From Branchipolynoe longqiensis (Eukaryota > Annelida > Polychaeta > Phyllodocida > Polynoidae), in NCBI GenBank assembly GCA_030323885.1, contig CM059186.1, positions 154,413,064-154,477,063 of the forward strand: DNA of 64,000 nucleotides, given 5' to 3'. Position numbers and translations under genes: made by a program. Below are positions 54,838-64,000 of this stretch, one piece after another. The notes below the pieces were generated by a model that had not been told where the DNA came from, searched no databases, and was given only the letters and a program-made list of their open reading frames with translations. The first letter of the stretch is position 1; each line of letters starts with the position of its first letter.

Positions 54838-55010
54838 GATCGGCAGTTTCCCAACTTTTTGGGATTCATTTTGACACTTGTTGATATGAGAATTTCTCGC
54901 GATCGGCTATTTCCCAATTTTTGGGGGTTGATTCTGTCACTTGTCGTTATGCGAATTTCCAACCGACCAGTCGTTTCCCGTATTTTGAGCAATGACCCGT
55001 CTTTTTAGAT
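54838..55010. repeat. Imperfect ~65-bp triplication
   Basis: GA(T/C)CGGC.(G/A)TTTCCCAA.TTTT and ATGAGAATTTC segments repeat three times with divergence. Confidence 0.55.
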
Positions 55011-55128
55011 CTGACCTGTTCTTACCCCTGCGACATAGAACCGTGGCTAACTAAGGCTTTGTTAGTTAGTAATAGATAAGGTTTAAAAAAAGAAGCACTA
55101 CGTCAGTTTATTTCGGTTGGTTAACAAT

Positions 55129-55499
55129 CCAGGAATGAAAGATCTCCACGATTAACGTTAAACAAAATACCTAGGAATCTGGGTGTATATGACAACAATT
55201 GGGTTTGACTCCTGTTCTTATGTGACCTTAGATGTTGGTAGAACAGAAAACCCAAGCAATTAAGAGTTAGATATGGGTGATAATATAGGCACAACAAGGA
55301 TAGTTGAAACTTGACTTCCGGCATTTTCCCATGATTCCCTGACAGTGCTAATCCAATGGGGGGGGGGGGGGAATCCGCATTTTCGTGGAAATTTGCAGTG
55401 GTGTAATAATCTCGGCTTGATTTCTGTGATTTTTGCCGTCGATGTAATAATCTCGATTTGATTTCCGGATTTTTGCTGGAGACCACCTTCATCCCTGGC
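55129..55499. mobile_element. CAGGGATG-family MITE
   Basis: CAGGAATGAAAGATCTCC at left, ACCTTCATCCCTG at right; G run at 55359-55371. Ends 56 bp upstream of SLMAP exon H. Confidence 0.78.
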
Positions 55500-55555
55500 A
55501 GTCGAATGTGTGGCATGTTGGATAATTGATCTCTGATTGCGGCTTGACCTTTCAG

Positions 55556-55693
55556 CGCTCACTGAGTAACACAGAGGACGAGTGCTGCCACCTGAAGGAC
55601 ATGTGTGAGGCGTCGCAGAAAGAGCTACAGGAGCTCGCTGAGAAGCACCAGGAGCAACTCGCCGAGATGCAGACGCTGCAGGAGAAACTGCAG
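55556..55693 (+). CDS. SLMAP: SLMAP exon H: coiled coil
   Basis: The acceptor is CTTTCAG. The exon is 46 codons starting RSLSNTEDECCHLKDMCEAS and continuing into a Glu/Gln/Leu-rich helix; the donor is CAG|GTCAGT (phase 0). The opening motif is a hallmark of SLMAP, and the later part is more diverged. A CAGGGATG-type MITE (55132-55499) ends 56 bp upstream. Confidence 0.94.
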
Positions 55694-55699
55694 GTCAGT

Positions 55700-56004
55700 C
55701 CGCAGTGTTTGTACAGAGTCGGATTTTTTTACTTTCATTGGATATTCACGTATTTGTCAGATACAGTAAGATTTTAGATAATTTTGCATTATTTTTGGAC
55801 GAATCCGTCGGATTTTGCTTACATTTCTTGTTCAAAACTAAACTTGAATGTCATAAATTGTTTGGAATGCTAATGAAATAAGTTACTCTATTCAGAATAT
55901 ATATTGTTAATTAGCTGACGGCTTTGGTTTATTTTCCATATTTTAAGTACTAGAGGGTAAAAAAGATTATGGTTGCACAAAAGTAGGATTTTTATTTCTG
56001 CCTC
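55700..56004. other. SLMAP intron H-I, first part, nothing recognised
   Basis: AT-rich unique-looking sequence. Confidence 0.4.
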
Positions 56005-56348
56005 GGTACAAGCACTGAGTGTCATCGGTGGAGTGCAGGCTTCACATGTGGTAAGTCGGGAGTTGGAATCGTAGCCAATGATTTATCAAATTGATACTTG
56101 TCGCTACCTAGCCTGGCGCTCGGTATCTGGATAATGTGACTAAGTGGGATATCAGGTCATTGTGCCAGCGGCTTGATCTCCCAGTGAGGCAGCAATTTGA
56201 CTGAGTGGGATATTTGGTCATGGTGCCAGTGACCTGATCTCACAGTGGGGCAACATTATAAAGTTGCCATGAGTATGCACTGTCACAAGTCAATACCTCT
56301 CTTGATATGACCATAGATGTTACTAGGATGTAAGACACAAACAAACCG
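56005..56348 (+). mobile_element. SINE family A with partial internal duplication
   Basis: Diverged head; TGAC(T)(A/G)AGTGGGATAT segments at 56130 and 56200 repeat ~75 bp. Tail GTTACTAGGATGTAAGAC. Confidence 0.8.
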
Positions 56349-56464
56349 CCCTGCAGGTCACCAGGGGTCGCGCAGTGATGGGCGGTTAGAAGTAACAGCA
56401 CTATGTTTTACTTACCGTCTTTGTAATTTGTTTTAACTTTTTTTTTTTAATTGTTTTTATGTAT

Positions 56465-56570
56465 GTGATGGCCAAGTAGTTAAGGTAGGGTAGACACCCG
56501 CTTCCTGTGATAAAAGTGCTGGGATCAATCCCCGACCGAATCAAACCAACGACTTCCAAAATTGATGTAA
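56465..56570 (+). mobile_element. tRNA-like SINE head fragment
   Basis: GTGATGGCCAAGTAGTTAAGG with GGGATCAATCCCCGACC, then AACGACTTCCAAAATTGATG. Confidence 0.6.
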
Positions 56571-56639
56571 TATAAGCTCCGGCTCATTTACACGAGATGT
56601 CCTCCACTCACTCACTCACTCACCCACAACTACTCTCCT

Positions 56640-57058
56640 GTCGTTCATAGAGAAGCTCAGGAGTCCAAATGCTTATGACCTAGATCAAATGCCTCGTAGA
56701 GAGAGGTATGCATGGGTCGGTTCCTTGAATCTAGGTTTTTCAATGGGTACAACCCCCCCCCGGCCCCCACCCCACCCTCACCCACTCGCCAAGGAACAGT
56801 AATCCAGGAGAGGGAGTCGGCGTCATCTGGGTTATTTTCCATTCCAACCAATGGTCCACAACTGGTTCATCAAAGGCTGTGATATGTGCTGTCCTGTCTG
56901 TGGGAAAGTGCATATAAAAGACCCCTTGCTGCTTATCGGAAAGAGTGACCTATGTGGCGGCAGCAGGTTTCCTCCAAAGAAATATGTCAGATTGACATCC
57001 AATATCCGAAGATAAAAATCAATGTGCTCTAGAGACGTTAAATAAAACAAGCTTTCCT
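56640..57058 (-). mobile_element. Mollusc-type interspersed repeat (SINE-like)
   Basis: On the minus strand: TGTTTTATTTAACGTCTCTA, GGGGTCTTTTATATGCACTT, CCCACAGACAGGACAGCAC and GATGAACCAGTTGTGGACC. This layout is one I recognise as widespread in marine gastropod and bivalve genomes. No coding capacity. Confidence 0.7.
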
Positions 57059-57206
57059 TTTCTCTGCATCATCAGTCCTTCAACAGGTTCTTTCCAAGAA
57101 ATGGATCACTGACACACTTCCGAGTGAAGTACTAACAAAAGCCTGCCCCTTCAGCCTAACAGATATACCGACAATAAGGATGCAGTATGGGATGGAGTCT
57201 TTAAAA

Positions 57207-57381
57207 TCATAGATGAGAATCATCCAGATTTATCCGGAATCTAGGGATTCTTTTATCTGCCCGATTTTCCCCCGGATATGGTCAAAATTTGCGATCATTC
57301 CGGCTTCTGTCACTTTAGAAATCCTAAAAATTCGTAAAATATTTTCCTGATTTTTTTTTGTCTGGCCATTCTCATCTATGA
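57207..57381. mobile_element. Short MITE with TCATAGATGAGAAT termini
   Basis: Exact 14-bp inverted ends (57207-57220, 57368-57381), 175 bp. Ends 128 bp before SLMAP exon I. Confidence 0.75.
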
Positions 57382-57508
57382 CTAATATGTTTGAAACCCA
57401 CATTACAATATAAGAGAGGTCATCACATTTGAATGCGACTTCAGCCTTTAGAAATATTTGGATTCACTTTTCATACTCTGCTATAATTTGTATCCCTACA
57501 TTTGACAG

Positions 57509-57619
57509 GAAGCGGAAAAGCACCACGCAAATGAACTAGAAGCCGTGGAAAAGGTGAAGGCCGAATTGCAAGAGAAAATGGATGAAATGCTAAAACAGGA
57601 AGACCTACTCACAGCAAAG
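57509..57619 (+). CDS. SLMAP: SLMAP exon I: coiled coil
   Basis: The acceptor is TTGACAG. The exon is 37 codons, Lys/Glu-rich (EAEKHHANELEAVEKVKAEL and onward), with heptads; the donor is AAG|GTACCT (phase 0). It precedes the conserved EALQADNDFT segment of exon J, as expected for SLMAP. A SINE with a 12-bp duplication lies 27 bp downstream. Confidence 0.9.
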
Positions 57620-57646
57620 GTACCTGCCATTTTTAATTGCTACAAA

Positions 57647-57990
57647 GACCAGACGGGATGGCTGAATGTACGTCCGTCTCCTGTTTTGGGAGATCGGTTG
57701 ATCCAAACCCATTGGAACGCGGGTTCGAACCCTGGTTGAGTCAAACCAATGGCTTAAAAAGTGATTATTGTCGCTTCCTAGCCAGGCACTCAAATTAATA
57801 GGATAGGGCAAGGACTGGTTGGCTCAGTGTCAGGATAATGTGCCGAAGTGGGATATCAGGTCATGGTGCTGGCAGCCTGGCCTCCCAGTGGGGCAGCACT
57901 ATAAAGTCGCCATGTGTGCGCACTGTCACAAGTTGGTACCCTTCCTGATATGACCTTAGATGTCGCTAGGATGTAAAACAACAAACAAAC
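57647..57990 (+). mobile_element. SINE family A with 12-bp target duplication
   Basis: AATTGCTACAAA at 57635-57646 and 57991-58002. Begins 27 bp after the exon I donor. Confidence 0.93.
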
Positions 57991-58002
57991 AATTGCTACA
58001 AA

Positions 58003-58767
58003 TAAATTTCGGGAACTACTGCATGAGATAGTTGTTATGTGTATCAGAGAAAGGGACTGCGATTTGTTCGTGTTTCTAAGTACCCGTATTTGTTGAATTA
58101 TCAAACTGCCGTTCTCAATCTAATTTAGTTATCGTGAACTGACGGAAATGTGCAAAGAAATAGTATGTACAATTTAGTTTTTTGGAATAAAGATTCATCT
58201 AAAATGTACAGCTATTGTTAATAATAGCACATTTGTAAACTTGGAGTCTAATCCATATGCACAATACTCAGCCACCCCCCCCCTTCTTTCATTTCATAGT
58301 AATTCTTGCATATGCACAAATATATTAGAAAATGTTAAGCTTAGATTGTCGACATCGGGGAAGAGAGGTCAAATCCATAATATTAAAACATTTGTAGAGA
58401 ATATTGTTTGACCTCTTTTGCCCTTCTGTGGCGACAGGTGGCAGCAGGCTAGTCAATGACAATACCTGGGTGGACGCCGCCGCCCCCTCCCCCTTTGTGA
58501 CTGGCTAGTGGCCACCCCCCATCGTGAGAGGTTAACTGCGACCTGGCTGGTCAGGGGGGGCGATGACTTGGTACTGTGACACCACAGAGAATGGAGATTC
58601 TGAAAATAAATGGTGACGCATGTATTTCTTTTCCCTGTTTTCTCTCCACATTGTGTCCAAGACATGTCTGGAGGAACAGGCTGTACACTATGGCACAGCC
58701 TATCACAATAGTATATTGTTTAGGGAAAGATATCGATAAAAAAAGAACTTGGCTAGAATAAGAGAAC
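58003..58767. other. SLMAP intron I-J remainder
   Basis: A GC-rich patch near 58465-58560 with GGGGGGCGATG; no exon supported. Confidence 0.45.
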
Positions 58768-59037
58768 TATATGGGACCTGGAAAGTCGTGAAAAGTCTTG
58801 GAACTTCTTCAATTACCCCATTTAAAGGACTCGAAAAGCTAGGGTTTTAACCTATTTTGGGGGTAATTAGTCTTGAAAGCTTTGAATTCCATTGAACTGT
58901 CCGAACTGATCTAAATGAGTCCAAAATCGCCTTTCGCCATTGTTTTTTCCCCAATGAAATCTAAATGAAAATAGTTTTGAATTCCTATCAAAAACAGCTG
59001 TGAAAAGTCTTGAATTCCATATCTTCACATGTGTATT
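58768..59037. mobile_element. Relative of the CAGGGTCCGTAC MITE (diverged termini)
   Basis: GGGACCTGGAAAGTCGTGAAA, AATTAGTCTTGAAAGC and AACTGTCCGAACTGATCTAA match 42184-42468. Ends 54 bp before SLMAP exon J. Confidence 0.7.
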
Positions 59038-59091
59038 TCATCATGACTGATCAGTGTATAACTCGTTTTAATATACTCTACTTGTCCCCAG

Positions 59092-59149
59092 GTGGAGGCT
59101 TTGCAAGCGGACAATGACTTCACCAAGGAGCAGCTAACAAATATGAAAG
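59092..59149 (+). CDS. SLMAP: SLMAP exon J: coiled coil
   Basis: The acceptor is TCCCCAG. The exon reads VEALQADNDFTKEQLTNMK plus one base. The EALQADNDFT motif is strongly conserved in SLMAP. The donor is AAAG|GTGCGT (phase 1). Confidence 0.94.
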
Positions 59150-59474
59150 GTGCGTGCAGTTACAGTACTAGTACTTATAAACACTGACTTGGAGTGTGTG
59201 ATCAACAACTGATAGCAAAAGGGACGACAAAAAGGGTCATGCTGTTATTACTAGTTCCCACGTATTATTTATTTACATGTTAGTTATTTATTCCCTTGGA
59301 TTATTTAAATCTCCGATCAGATGATTTTACCATGTACTCCTTACATGAGTATTCTTGTAGCTTGACAAAATATTTACATGAATATTCTTTGTAGCTTAAA
59401 ATATTTTGTAGATTACATTTGCACCCATTCGTTATTTGACACGCTATTGTGAAATACCAAGTGCATGTCAAATT

Positions 59475-59820
59475 GTTAAAGTTGCAAAATTCGGTGGTAC
59501 AGTCCTTGCCCCATTTAAAAAATATATATATTTTAAGTTGATCGTTACAAGCTTCTTCTTTTACTTTTATTTGAAGTAAGTTTCATTCTAAAGGGTTAAA
59601 CCTCAACCTCCTTGGACTATTTGAAGTGAAGACATGCAAAATTAATTTTGGTTTGCACACCGAAATGTTGGACATGGCTTTGTTAACCAATTTTTAAAGC
59701 CACAGCAGCATAGCATAGGAACGCCAAACTGCAATAACTGCTTAATTAACCAAATTGGATGTGTAGAATTAAATCTAGGTAAGTGTTATTCTTCCACTGG
59801 TTATGCAGCTCTAGTCGATA
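59475..59820. mobile_element. TTAA-family MITE, degraded
   Basis: GTTAAAGTTGCAAAATTCGG at left; interior ATTTGAAGTGAAGACATGCAA; right end decayed. Confidence 0.55.
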
Positions 59821-59926
59821 TCTAAAAAGAGTTTATGAGAGAAGTTACTAGCCAGTCGTTAGATCTACCTGTCTTTTACTTGTGAAGTGTTTATTAATAA
59901 ATGTATCCTCACTGTTGACATTCTAG

Positions 59927-59989
59927 CACGGATGGAAGCCATCAAAGAAAAAAATGGGGACATGGACATTCCAGAAGTGGAATCACAAG
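59927..59989 (+). CDS. SLMAP: SLMAP exon K: coiled coil/acidic linker
   Basis: The acceptor is ATTCTAG. Joined to exon J it reads ARMEAIKEKNGDMDIPEVES with a final Q. The donor is CAAG|GTAAGC (phase 1). The phase match on both sides and the position support it; the sequence is less conserved than its neighbours. Confidence 0.83.
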
Positions 59990-60439
59990 GTAAGCACTCT
60001 TACGGAATGTCCCATTTCTTGCTAAGTTTATGTTGTATGCTTCTTATGATAAGTTAATATCTTTCATTATTTTGAAATTATCTATAAAAATTTAGTCCTT
60101 TTTTCCCCTGACTGATAATTAACCCATTGCCTCCTGGAACAGACTCCAGGCAAAGTTGAGTTGAGTTTCAATTAACCACAAATCTGTAGTTACATAACTA
60201 TCTCTATAGCCTTCCCAAAGGGGTGATCTATCCGAGCAAGCAATGTTACATCCAAGTAAAGTTTGTAGTTACCCTTTAGTGCTAGGATATGACTGCAGGC
60301 ATAACAGTGATATTGTTTTAACCAAAATAAAGGGGCCGGGGGAAGAAGACGAAAAAAGGGATGATTTCCTATTCGATGTCGGGTGTAGATTAACCATACC
60401 TGTATCAAATATGTAGCATGCCAAATTTTACTATTCCGT

Positions 60440-60697
60440 TTATGCTGTAGTAACCCAAACAAGAAAAAGTTTGGCATGTGTGATAATACAGTCACAATAA
60501 GGACAGTAGAACCCTGACATCCGGCATTTTCCACACGATTCCCTGACAGTGGTAATCTTATTGGGGAATATCTGCGTTTTCACTGAAATTCGTCGTTGGT
60601 GTAATAACCACAGCTTTGTTCTGCCAGAACCCACTAGGTGGCGCCAAGTTCTCCGCCCGATTTCTGCGTTTTTTGCGGGACACCACTTTCATCCTTG
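60440..60697. mobile_element. CAGGGATG-family MITE, left-truncated
   Basis: CACAATAAGGACAGTAG, CGATTCCCTGACAGTGG and right end CCACTTTCATCCTTG. Ends 58 bp before SLMAP exon L. Confidence 0.75.
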
Positions 60698-60755
60698 CTT
60701 CGCCATCTCTGGTCTGCGGTTGAATAAGGTATTGTATTCATCTTGACGCTTGCAG

Positions 60756-60872
60756 GTGTTCAGGTGGACCTTGTGAATCTGCTCGACCTACAGATGCTGC
60801 AGAACAACAGCGACGAGGACGAGCAAGGGGACAGCCATAACGGCCTTGACCTTGACGAGACACAGCTTAAAG
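60756..60872 (+). CDS. SLMAP: SLMAP exon L: short helix and acidic segment
   Basis: The acceptor is CTTGCAG. In the phase set by exon K it reads GVQVDLVNLLDLQMLQNNSD, then an Asp/Glu/Gly-rich stretch to ETQLK. The donor is AAAG|GTGAGC (phase 1). Open reading, good splice sites and continuous phase support it; I cannot say whether it is constitutive. A CAGGGATG-type MITE ends 58 bp upstream. Confidence 0.8.
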
Positions 60873-61003
60873 GTGAGCGCCCCACCTTTTGACATCCTCC
60901 TACCTCCCTGAAACACTCCGCCAAGCCCGAGTAGAAACCCAGCTCCCGGGAACCTTGCCATGGTTTTATGTCACAGTTTCTCGATGAAGTTCTCTTTAAC
61001 TAT

Positions 61004-61571
61004 CAGGGATGAAAGATCTCCGCGATTTCGCGGATTTCCAGGATTTTTCAATCCCGCAGCACCATCAGCGTATACTAATGTGTGGTGCAGATGCCGCAGC
61101 ACCATCAGCGTATACTAACGTGTGGTGCAGATGCCGTAGCACAATCAGCGTATACTACTAATACATGCATCAAATGGGGCAGCACTTTCAGCATATATCA
61201 ATATATATGAAACCCGACTTCCGAAAATTTTCCGCAATTCCTTTACAATGGTAAACCTATGGGAGAATATCCGCATTTCCGATTTTTTCCCCGGAGACCA
61301 CTTTCATCCCTGAACTATATATATATATAGTTCAGGGATGAAGTGGTCTCCGGGGAAAAACGGAAATGCGGATATTCTCCCATAGGTTTACCATTGTAAG
61401 GAATTGCGGAATTTTCGGAAGTCGGGTTTCATATATATTGATAATGCTGAAAGTGCTGCCCATTTGTGCATGTATTAGTAGTATACGCTGATTGTGCTCG
61501 GCATCTGCACCACACGTTAGTATACGCTGATGGTGCTGCGGCATCTGCACCACAATTAGTATACGCTATAT
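61004..61571. repeat. CAGGGATG MITE and its inverted duplicate (near-perfect palindrome)
   Basis: 61004-61312 is a plus copy flanked by AACTAT on both sides. 61333-61571 is the inverse of roughly 61075-61312, and the 20-bp spacer is itself a palindrome. The arms differ only by about nine 1-2 nt deletions in the right arm. Confidence 0.9.
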
Positions 61572-61586
61572 ATATATATATATATA

Positions 61587-61622
61587 TAACAGATTTTTAG
61601 CATAAATAACTATTATATATGA

Positions 61623-61654
<32 letters not shown>

Positions 61655-61690
61655 ATATATATATAGTTTATTTATGCTAAAAATCTGTTA
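61587..61690. repeat. Second palindrome around a TA microsatellite
   Basis: TAACAGATTTTTAGCATAAA (61587 onward) and its inverse ending at 61690, ~27-bp arms with one 1-nt gap. The centre is (TA)n with GTATGTAT. Confidence 0.9.
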
Positions 61691-63104
61691 GCAATCGAAC
61701 CATATATGGGTTATTCTCTGATACTGGGCACTAAAGAATGACATGGAAACCGAAAGTGGAAACCTTCCAATTAATAGAAAACATTCAAAGTAATAGTAGA
61801 ATACATGGTCATATGAAGGGTTACATGTTGTGCATATTTCAGAGTTGAAAAAAAGCTATTTAAACCTTTTGAAGTTGATCTTATACAAATTAAGCAATTC
61901 GTTAATTTCACTCATATAACATGAAGATCAAAGACAAATCCAGAACATCATTTTAGCATACAAAACAAAGTCAAGTAAGACTTTATTGATTACAGTTAAG
62001 CAAACAAGATTATGTCTTATAAGAAAAAGGTTGAAACAGTTTTTTAAAGTTTGGATAAATACATGGTGTCGATGTGTAAATTTTTACATTTTCACTTTAG
62101 CACCAAATCATACGAGCACACTTTTAATACATGTTGTGGGGTAGATTAAATACATGTAGTATTACTAACATACTTAAAACACAGAGGCAACAATTATTAT
62201 TTGACTTGCTATCCAGGAAAGAAAGAATTAATTATCACCCTTGTAGCGTGGAAACCAAATATGTGGTGCCCAGTTTCAGAGAATGACCCATATGTGTATA
62301 TGTATTTGTTTATGGAGACGCTTGAGAAACTGTTGTCTAAGTTGGCAGGGCCCCCAACACTGTGTGTGTCTTGTACGTTATGAGTTATGTGATTCACAAG
62401 GACATGTCACTTTTAGAATAGCTTCCTTTTAATAGGCTCTGTCTATTCTATTCCCATTCTATCAATGAAGCGTTGTAATTTGGAATAGAGAACGGTGCAT
62501 GTCCACGTTTACACATTTCTTGGTTAATGAAAGCAAAACGGACGAAGCAATTTCATTATGGCGTTGTTTATCAAGACAAGATTGCTTTAGATTCCTCTAA
62601 CGCATATCCCATCCATCACAGACCTCAAACTAATGCATTTAATAGTCCTTTGTGCATATATTTTGTGAACTTCCACACTGATTCAATGGCATCATTAGCA
62701 TGTCCTGCTTCTTTTTTTCTTCAACAACAATCTGATCTAACTAGCTCTTTTAAGAGTTCTTTTAAGACAGAAATAAATTTTGAACAATGAAGTGAAGGGA
62801 GTTAAGCGGTAGGAATTTGTCGTTGATTGTTTAGATGTGAATGTTCCACGTGTTTGTGATTAGAAGGCACCGTATTATGATTGCGGGGTCCAACTTGTAA
62901 TGCAGTTTCAGCCTTGTCAGTTTACACAGTTTCTATTCTACACGTCCAAAGCCTGCAAGACATGAATACATCAGCTCAGATGCCTGGAACAAAAAGCATG
63001 GCGACAGGCAAAATATCACCCTAGAGGGATCACGTCAAGCTGTGCATTTTGCGCATATGAAATCAGCATGGTGCACTTAATTTATGAATAAGGCCATGCA
63101 GGGC
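61691..63104. other. SLMAP intron L-M, nothing recognised
   Basis: AT-rich unique-looking sequence; an 87-codon open frame at 62527-62790 has no recognisable domain. Confidence 0.45.
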
Positions 63105-63110
63105 ACACAT

Positions 63111-63297
63111 AGATATGGTGTCACGCCATTTCACCTCCATCCATTTTGCCTCCAGAAAATCTGCTTGCAGGCAATTCGCCTACAGCCAATTCATGTGGCC
63201 ATGTTGCAGTCTGGTGAAGAATGTTGACGCTGTGGCTGTAGGCAAAATGGCGAGTAGGTGAAATGCTTGTAAGTGAAATCGTGATAAACCATATCTA
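63111..63297. mobile_element. Short MITE-like inverted repeat
   Basis: ATATGGTGTCACG at left, inverse of GTGATAAACCATAT at right; interior CATTTTGCC and CAATTCGCC repeats in both orientations. Confidence 0.5.
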
Positions 63298-63532
63298 CTG
63301 ATTTGCCCATATATGAGCATTGCTAGGCCCACCTTGAAAGTCAACCAAACGGGCCAATGGGCCCACCCTTTCGCTTTACACTGTTGATCCCTGTCATGTT
63401 TCCGCACAGCTGCGGTGAGGGATCACTCCTTTCGCCTGGACGGCCCTGTGTATGAGTTGGACCGCCGGAGCATGGTGGTGTGCCAGTGTTGTGTGTGAGT
63501 GTTTGATGTTGTACGTATTCTCTCTCTTGCAG

Positions 63533-63789
63533 CGTCTTCGACTCTTTCCGAGTCGACGTGGACTCTGTGTGAGCAGACACAGGGTCTCCTGTGTGAGAGC
63601 AGCTCAGAAAGTCCTGAGCCGCTCGAGCAGCTCCCAGAGCGGCTCGCCTCCCCCACTACCTCCTGTCCACTACCTTCCTCACCTAGTCACCTTGAGGCAG
63701 CCGAAGGTACTACTGACATCCTCAACCCGGCATGGTTAGAGGCCACTGTCTCACTGACCACTCCGCCAAGCCCTTTAGCTTATCTCTCT
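63533..63789 (+). CDS. SLMAP: SLMAP exon M: Ser/Pro/Glu-rich segment (3' end uncertain)
   Basis: The acceptor is a strong pyrimidine tract ending TTGCAG at 63532. With the G from exon L it opens as ASSTLSESTWTLCEQTQGLL, then a Ser/Glu/Pro-rich low-complexity stretch. The frame stays open to a TAG at 63898-63900. Two donors are possible: GTATGT at 63790 (phase 0, used here) or GTACTA at 63707 (phase 1). If neither is used, this would be an alternative last exon. Low-complexity disordered composition makes it a plausible regulated or lineage-specific exon. Confidence 0.55.
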
Positions 63790-64000
63790 GTATGTATATA
63801 CACATATATAATATATATTATGTATGTGTGTGTGGGTTGCACCTCTGCTGAGCAGAATTATCTCAGCGTGTGCAGTAACCAACCTACCGTCATCCCTTAG
63901 CCTGGCATTACATTGCCTGCTCCGGTCAGCGCAGTTGAAGGAAGGCAGAAGGGTGTCTCTTTATGGGTGATTTCATAGCTCCTAAAGACCTTGCAGTTTT

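Larger units (their letters stand above)
40535..63789 (+). other. SLMAP: SLMAP gene locus (partial; 13 exons in window)
   Basis: SLMAP is a tail-anchored coiled-coil protein. Its FHA domain docks on phosphothreonine motifs of Hippo-pathway MST kinases and recruits the STRIPAK phosphatase complex; it is also known from sarcolemma, ER and centrosome. In the sequence, thirteen exons on the plus strand translate to the known SLMAP order: FHA second half, linker, then heptad-rich coiled coil. Introns start GT and end AG, and codon phase is preserved across every junction checked (A-B phase 1, B-C phase 2, C-D to I-J phase 0, J-K, K-L and L-M phase 1). The start codon, the first half of the FHA domain and the C-terminal membrane anchor are not in the identified exons. 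Introns range from about 0.46 to 5.2 kb and are filled with repeats; a 4.4-kb DIRS retrotransposon lies in the B-C intron. Identity is firm; orthologue-level naming rests on recognising the family, not on a search. Confidence 0.93.

Overview
The window is animal nuclear DNA: long introns with GT/AG boundaries, dense tRNA-derived SINEs, MITEs, microsatellites and two DIRS-type retrotransposons. I read it as molluscan. One interspersed repeat (56640-57058, minus) closely resembles a repeat I know as common in marine gastropods and bivalves, and the only host gene has a bilaterian-type exon structure. No species can be named.

Host gene: one recognisable gene, SLMAP (sarcolemma membrane-associated protein, a STRIPAK adaptor), lies on the plus strand from 40535 to beyond the right edge. 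Thirteen coding exons are placed. They run from the second half of the FHA phosphopeptide-binding domain, through a linker, into the long coiled coil. All junctions examined keep the reading frame. The exon(s) for the N-terminal half of the FHA domain and the start codon were not found and probably lie upstream, either in an earlier stretch I missed or outside the window. The C-terminal exons with the tail anchor lie beyond the right edge.

Layout: 1-2.8 kb holds degenerate tandem duplications, a SINE with a perfect hairpin inside it, and a CpG-rich block. 2.8-4.4 kb is a 71-bp minisatellite. 4.4-18.8 kb is gene-poor and full of SINEs, MITEs (including a 403-bp element that splits a SINE), an 85-bp minisatellite and LINE remnants. 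18.8-24.2 kb is DIRS copy 1, with gag, RT-RNase H-methyltransferase and tyrosine recombinase, all broken by frameshifts. 24.2-40.5 kb is gene-free repeat-rich sequence with long ATGT/ATAC microsatellites, a 73-bp minisatellite and a large fold-back MITE. 40.5-64 kb is the SLMAP gene. DIRS copy 2 (43.85-48.25 kb) sits in its second visible intron in the same orientation. Copy 2 has an intact 451-aa gag-like ORF and a nearly intact recombinase, but has lost the whole RT-RNase H region.

The most informative observations are these. (1) Two SINE insertions landed directly on SLMAP splice sites, and their target-site duplications duplicated the exon D acceptor tract and the exon G donor. (2) The two DIRS copies share an unusual right end: terminal repeat, internal complementary region, a further long inverted repeat of 76-89 bp and a small covarying hairpin. 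(3) DIRS copy 2 is a gag+recombinase-only derivative whose recombinase has lost its nucleophilic tyrosine by a 1-nt frameshift. (4) A ~240-bp near-palindrome at 61.1-61.57 kb has arms that differ only by small deletions, which suggests a very recent fold-back event or an assembly artefact. (5) One MITE was hit three times, and each insertion has a clean 12-13 bp duplication. I found no CRISPR, bacterial or viral-host system here; the novelty lies in the mobile elements and their effect on splicing.
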